Below are positions 15,823 to 18,380 of a stretch of DNA of 18,380 nt, one piece after another (the first letter of the stretch is position 1; the number at the start of each line of letters is the position of its first letter). Both the position numbers and the translations under genes were made by a program. The DNA comes from Candidatus Gastranaerophilales bacterium (GTDB lineage: Bacteria > Cyanobacteriota > Vampirovibrionia > Gastranaerophilales > Gastranaerophilaceae): positions 1 to 18,380 of the forward strand of contig CALUUL010000039.1 of the NCBI GenBank assembly GCA_944323945.1, read 5' to 3'. The notes under the pieces were generated by a model. That model saw only the letters and a list, made by a program, of their open reading frames with translations. It was not told the DNA's origin and did no database searches.

Positions 15823-16110
15823 ATGTTAAGTATGAAAGACCGAACACCTATTGAAGAAATAAGACAGATAGTTGAACTAAAAGAAAAACGCAGATTGAAC
15901 GATAAACTATTTGACTTGTTTTCTAGTATTGGACTTATACTGGGCTTAATAGTGTTTACATTTACATTTGGAATTTTATTCGGTATAGTGGTGTTTACCG
16001 TATGGGGTTTCAAAAAAATGTGTACCATAATTACAAGCCTATTTAAGCATAGTAATAACACTGTCAATGATGGTGATATTATAAATCTAAATAAGGAGGT
16101 AGAACAATGA
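15823..16110 (+). CDS. Small membrane protein, 95 aa, possible lysis protein
   Basis: The N-terminus is charged and amphipathic (residues 1-28). It is followed by a long hydrophobic stretch (about 29-62: LFSSIGLILGLIVFTFTFGI and onward) that could form one or two helices, and a polar C-terminus with Asn/Asp/Lys. Size, hydrophobic hairpin and place between tail fibre and holin-like genes suggest a holin or antiholin, but no family motif confirms it. The promoter at 15776 and AAAAGGGG drive it. The last four bases overlap the next start. Confidence 0.6.
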   Translation: MLSMKDRTPIEEIRQIVELKEKRRLNDKLFDLFSSIGLILGLIVFTFTFGILFGIVVFTVWGFKKMCTIITSLFKHSNNTVNDGDIINLNKEVEQ

Positions 16111-16343
16111 GCATTATAGAAAAAACGATTAAAGAAAGAGAAGATATAATTGCTAGTGTTGATGTTCGTAAAGCAAAAATTACAGAACTTAAAGACAAAA
16201 TTGATGTTTTAACAAAAGAACTTGCAGTTGAAGAAGAAGAACTTTCTAAAATCAATGTTGATGTTCTTGTTGCTGAAATAGAAGAACTTAAAACTTATCT
16301 TCCACATCCTGTTGAAGCAGTAGAAGAAGCACCAATACAATAA
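16107..16343 (+). CDS. Small coiled-coil protein, 78 aa
   Basis: The product is almost entirely one Lys/Glu/Leu/Ile-rich helix (residues 4-62) with heptad-like spacing, ending in a Pro/Glu/Ala tail (PHPVEAVEEAPIQ). It has no membrane segment and I do not recognise it. A perfect AAGGAGGT (16093-16100) sits 6 bases before the ATG, which overlaps the previous stop as ATGA. It may partner one of the flanking membrane proteins. Confidence 0.6.
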   Translation: MSIIEKTIKEREDIIASVDVRKAKITELKDKIDVLTKELAVEEEELSKINVDVLVAEIEELKTYLPHPVEAVEEAPIQ

Positions 16344-16364
16344 TGAATTAAGGTAGGCAAGGTA

Positions 16365-17087
16365 ATGAAAAAGTTTAAAGAATTTTTTGTAAACTCGTTC
16401 TTTGCGTATCTTGCCATTGAAATCGTTGAAGAAATGCTAGAAGAAGTGATTACTTTTGGGTTATCTGCCTTACTTATAAAAGGTGTATCAACTCTTTTAG
16501 TTGTTTCATTGACACAAGGTGCAAAGGTTTCGATAAAAGTATTAGTAAAGAGATTTACATACAAGGAGGGAAATGACAAAGTGGAAAAAGTAAAAAAGTT
16601 TTTTGTTTGGATTTGGTCTAACAAAAAAACATTGCTTGGAATTGGCTCAGGTGCTTTAATGGTTGTGTCTGGCTCAGGTGCAATAGATGTTAATTCATTC
16701 CCTGCATTGCTTGTTGGTGGCTTTAATATTACACCTATAATATACTATGTTGTACTTGGTATACTATCTTTAATAGGTGTTACAGGCAAAGGTTTTGAAA
16801 CAATACAAGAATTTGCTGAAAGACTTGGTGTAATTAAAGCAAAAAAAGAAGAAAAACAAATCGAGAAAGAAGCAAAGAAAGAACTCAAAGCCGAAGAAAA
16901 AAATGCTAATCAAACACAAGCAGAGCAAGAAAAAGCAGCAGCAAAAGCAGCAGCAGAAGCAAAGGCTAAGGCAGAGGCAGAAAAGGCAGAGGCAGAACAC
17001 AGAGCAAAAGTTGAAGCAGTCAAAGAGAAACTTAAATTACAAGCAACTCAAACAGCAACAACAGAAACAACAACAGATGTTAAATAA
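16365..17087 (+). CDS. Holin-like membrane protein with long charged tail, 240 aa
   Basis: The N-terminal part has an acidic amphipathic/hydrophobic helix region (about residues 14-55: IEIVEEMLEEV, then GVSTLLVVSLTQGAKV). The C-terminal part has two clear membrane helices (about 84-104 and 121-145), then a long Lys/Glu/Ala helix (about 150-225) and a Thr/Gln tail. The layout recalls phage holin-type proteins and position fits, but no signature proves it. Inside the gene a strong Shine-Dalgarno (AAGGAGGG, 16563-16570) precedes an in-frame GTG at 16581, so a second product of 168 aa lacking the first region is possible. A terminator follows. The start at 16365 has only a modest AAGG site. Confidence 0.6.
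   Translation: MKKFKEFFVNSFFAYLAIEIVEEMLEEVITFGLSALLIKGVSTLLVVSLTQGAKVSIKVLVKRFTYKEGNDKVEKVKKFFVWIWSNKKTLLGIGSGALMVVSGSGAIDVNSFPALLVGGFNITPIIYYVVLGILSLIGVTGKGFETIQEFAERLGVIKAKKEEKQIEKEAKKELKAEEKNANQTQAEQEKAAAKAAAEAKAKAEAEKAEAEHRAKVEAVKEKLKLQATQTATTETTTDVK
16563..16583 (+). promoter_or_regulatory. Internal ribosome binding site and GTG start
   Basis: AAGGAGGG lies 10 bases before GTG at 16581, in frame with the host gene. It is spelled by the codons AAG-GAG-GGA, while this genome mostly uses AAA and GAA for the same residues. It would give a shorter product beginning at residue 73, just before the two clear membrane helices. Confidence 0.45.
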
Positions 17088-17091
17088 GTTT

Positions 17092-17128
17092 AGCACCACA
17101 AAAGACATAGTTCGATTGTGGTGTTTTT
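17092..17128 (+). terminator. Terminator after the lysis-region genes
   Basis: CACCACAA (17094-17101) pairs with TTGTGGTG (17116-17123), extended by weaker pairs at the base, and is followed by TTTTT (17124-17128). It closes the block that began at 15776, so the membrane cassette downstream is set apart from it. Confidence 0.8.
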
Positions 17129-17141
17129 ATAAAGGGAGATT

Positions 17142-17714
17142 GTGAAAGATAAGAAAAGTCCAGAATATATAGCAGTATCGTTAATGTTTTATTCGTTTAT
17201 CGTTGCAATGATAGTGTTTGCAGTATTTAGGTTTTGTGGTATAGCATGGTTTTCACCTGAATATGTATCTTATTCAATTAGTGAACCGTTATATTATATC
17301 ATTACATCTGTATTGCATATATTAGAAGGTTATATAATCATGAGAGTTTTAACAAATGAAAGTTTTATAAAGTGTATACTTATTGCATTTATATACGATT
17401 TGTTGACTTATTTAATAATGTTATTGCCTTTTAACAACGAAATATTATTTGTTTTTGATATTATATATATAGTATCTATACCATTCATATTTAACCAAAA
17501 TAAAGATATGTCCATTATAAACTCTTGTGTTTTTATATTATTTATTGCATTATATCAAGTAATTATGAGTTTTTCTAGATATGCCATGATATATACTGCA
17601 AAATATGATGTTATATATTCATTGTTAAGTTTAATAGATTATAAATGTTTTTTAATAGTTTTATTATTATTTGTAAAAATGAAAAGAATAAAAGGAGATA
17701 AATCAAATGAATGA
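17142..17714 (+). CDS. Six-helix membrane protein, unrecognised, 190 aa
   Basis: GTG start after AAAGGGAG. Hydrophobic segments at about residues 10-32, 46-68, 75-95, 100-117, 125-145 and 160-180 suggest six membrane helices with short loops. The C-terminus is basic (VKMKRIKGDKSNE) and would face the cytoplasm. I see no transporter, protease or kinase motif; there is no AgrB-type His-x6-Cys pair, though size and helix count are similar to AgrB. It is the first gene of a three-gene overlapping cassette and may be a membrane partner of the other two. No separate promoter was found after the terminator at 17092. Confidence 0.7.
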   Translation: MKDKKSPEYIAVSLMFYSFIVAMIVFAVFRFCGIAWFSPEYVSYSISEPLYYIITSVLHILEGYIIMRVLTNESFIKCILIAFIYDLLTYLIMLLPFNNEILFVFDIIYIVSIPFIFNQNKDMSIINSCVFILFIALYQVIMSFSRYAMIYTAKYDVIYSLLSLIDYKCFLIVLLLFVKMKRIKGDKSNE

Positions 17715-17913
17715 CCATCCACACTGTTTTCTATTTTGGGGAAGATTTAGTGAATTTTGCAAGTTACTAGGTTTAATTGTTTTAGCGATTATATCGACAC
17801 CACTTGTACTTGTTACACCATTTTTCTTATTAGCAAAGTATACTTACAAATCTATTCCAAGACAAATAAAGGTATTCAAAGCAGAATGTCAAGCGAAAAA
17901 AGAAGAAAACTAA
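17707..17913 (+). CDS. Small membrane peptide, 68 aa, possible partner or propeptide
   Basis: The start overlaps the previous gene by eight bases and follows AAAAGGAG. The product has a short N-terminus with HPHC (residues 4-7) and aromatic residues (FLFWGRF), one membrane helix (about 18-44, LLGLIVLAIISTPLVLVTPF), and a basic then acidic tail (AECQAKKEEN). Cys7 followed by hydrophobic residues recalls the ring part of Agr peptides, but in AgrD this part lies between an amphipathic leader and an acidic tail, so the order here does not fit well. It could instead be a small membrane partner of its neighbours. The next gene overlaps it by 28 bases. Confidence 0.6.
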   Translation: MNDHPHCFLFWGRFSEFCKLLGLIVLAIISTPLVLVTPFFLLAKYTYKSIPRQIKVFKAECQAKKEEN

Positions 17914-18380
17914 TAGACAACTTAACACAGATTATGGGCGAATTGATTTTATATTCGCCTTTAATTATTGTTGCTTATTTTATTCACACATTGCCTATTT
18001 GTTTACTTGCCATGGTTTGCATATTTATCTTTAAATACTTCTTTTATTACAGTTTGCATTTGAATAAATGGTATTACTGTATGATATTGTCTTATTCTTT
18101 ATTTATTGTTTTATCATTGATATATGTAGGCATAGGTGTATCAATACCATTTATGGATAACCAACCAATGATTATTGTTTTAGTGTGCGTTGGAATTGCT
18201 TACTTAAATCACTATGCTGGTATATGGCAAAGGAAATTAACACATGAAGACATTTACGCAATGACGGAAGAAGAACTATATCAGCATTGTAGGAAATGTG
18301 GACTAAGTGATGTTGATTGTAAAATTGCATATTTTATAGTCATAGAAAGATTAAAAGGCAAAGAACTTTATCAAGCAATC
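17886..18380 (+). CDS. AgrB-like membrane protein with C-terminal HTH region (3' end cut off)
   Basis: ATG 17886 lies within the previous gene, and the frame stays open to the window end (165 residues, partial). Hydrophobic helices cover about residues 18-34, 36-55, 66-88 and 95-112. Between the second and third lies LHLNKWYYCMILS, in which His58 and Cys65 are separated by six residues, the same His-x6-Cys spacing as the catalytic pair of AgrB (His77/Cys84 in Staphylococcus aureus). After the membrane part, residues about 117-165 (LTHEDIYAMTEEELYQHC, LSDVDCKIAYFIVIERLKGK, ELYQAI) resemble the first helices of a sigma-70 region 4-like or similar HTH. I recall similar membrane-HTH proteins in Firmicute phages, function unknown to me. 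AgrB homology is inference from motif and topology. Confidence 0.65.
   Translation, partial: MSSEKRRKLIDNLTQIMGELILYSPLIIVAYFIHTLPICLLAMVCIFIFKYFFYYSLHLNKWYYCMILSYSLFIVLSLIYVGIGVSIPFMDNQPMIIVLVCVGIAYLNHYAGIWQRKLTHEDIYAMTEEELYQHCRKCGLSDVDCKIAYFIVIERLKGKELYQAI

Noticed and set aside
16903..17145. Gln/Lys-rich frame overlapping the end of the holin-like gene
   Set aside because: It is the shifted reading of the Lys/Glu/Ala helix (KQQQKQ pattern), has no ribosome binding site and crosses the terminator.
17142..17714. Calling the six-helix protein AgrB
   Set aside because: Size and helix number fit, but there is no His-x6-Cys pair; the pair is found in the downstream gene at 17886 instead.
1..18380. 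CRISPR array, tRNA/rRNA genes, insertion sequence, recoded stop codons
   Set aside because: No repeat-spacer array, cloverleaf, transposase motif or terminal inverted repeats were seen, and genes end normally at TAA, TAG and TGA.

Overview
The window is an AT-rich stretch (roughly 30% G+C by eye) with every credible gene on the + strand, standard stop codons and AAGGAG-type ribosome binding sites. It reads as the late (virion and lysis) half of a tailed bacteriophage or prophage of a low-GC Firmicute, probably a gut clostridium or a related lineage. The case for this rests on the gene order (small and large terminase, portal, MuF-type head protein, scaffold, P22-type coat, connectors, tail proteins, BspA-type leucine-rich-repeat protein, membrane/lysis genes), heavy use of AAA/GAA/AGA codons and Gram-positive-style promoters. 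Integrase, replication genes and endolysin are not in the window.

Layout. (1) 1-372 is non-coding and holds a dense array of the heptamer TGTTACA and its reverse complement TGTAACA, a TAA microsatellite, a 12-bp palindrome and very AT-rich DNA; it could be a replication origin or an operator region. (2) 373-561 encodes a small unknown protein. (3) 600-755 is a regulatory block: a near-consensus promoter, a dyad at its start point, a terminator about 85 nt downstream, then a second promoter. It looks like a late-operon leader or a short RNA gene. (4) 774-1106 encodes a lipoprotein. (5) 1147-6759 is the packaging and capsid block. Scaffold and coat have their own promoter (4948-4976), whose core closely matches the first promoter, and a terminator just after the coat gene (6772-6801). 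(6) 6837-9393 holds connector and short tail genes; there is no large tape-measure gene, which points to a very short tail. (7) 9396-15775 encodes a large tail hub-like protein, a multidomain tail fibre whose middle has different codon use, a small accessory protein and an LRR protein for host recognition. (8) 15823-17087 holds small membrane and coiled-coil proteins typical of a lysis region, including one with a possible internal start, ended by a terminator at 17092-17128. (9) 17142 to the end is an overlapping three-gene cassette: a six-helix membrane protein, a 68-residue membrane peptide, and a truncated multi-pass membrane protein that combines an AgrB-like His-x6-Cys motif with the start of a C-terminal helix-turn-helix region.

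The most promising lead for an undescribed system is cassette (9), which may be a phage-borne Agr-like membrane signalling module. Next are the short-RNA/late-leader block at 600-755 and the TGTWACA array at the left edge. Family names come from motif recognition by eye; no searches were run.
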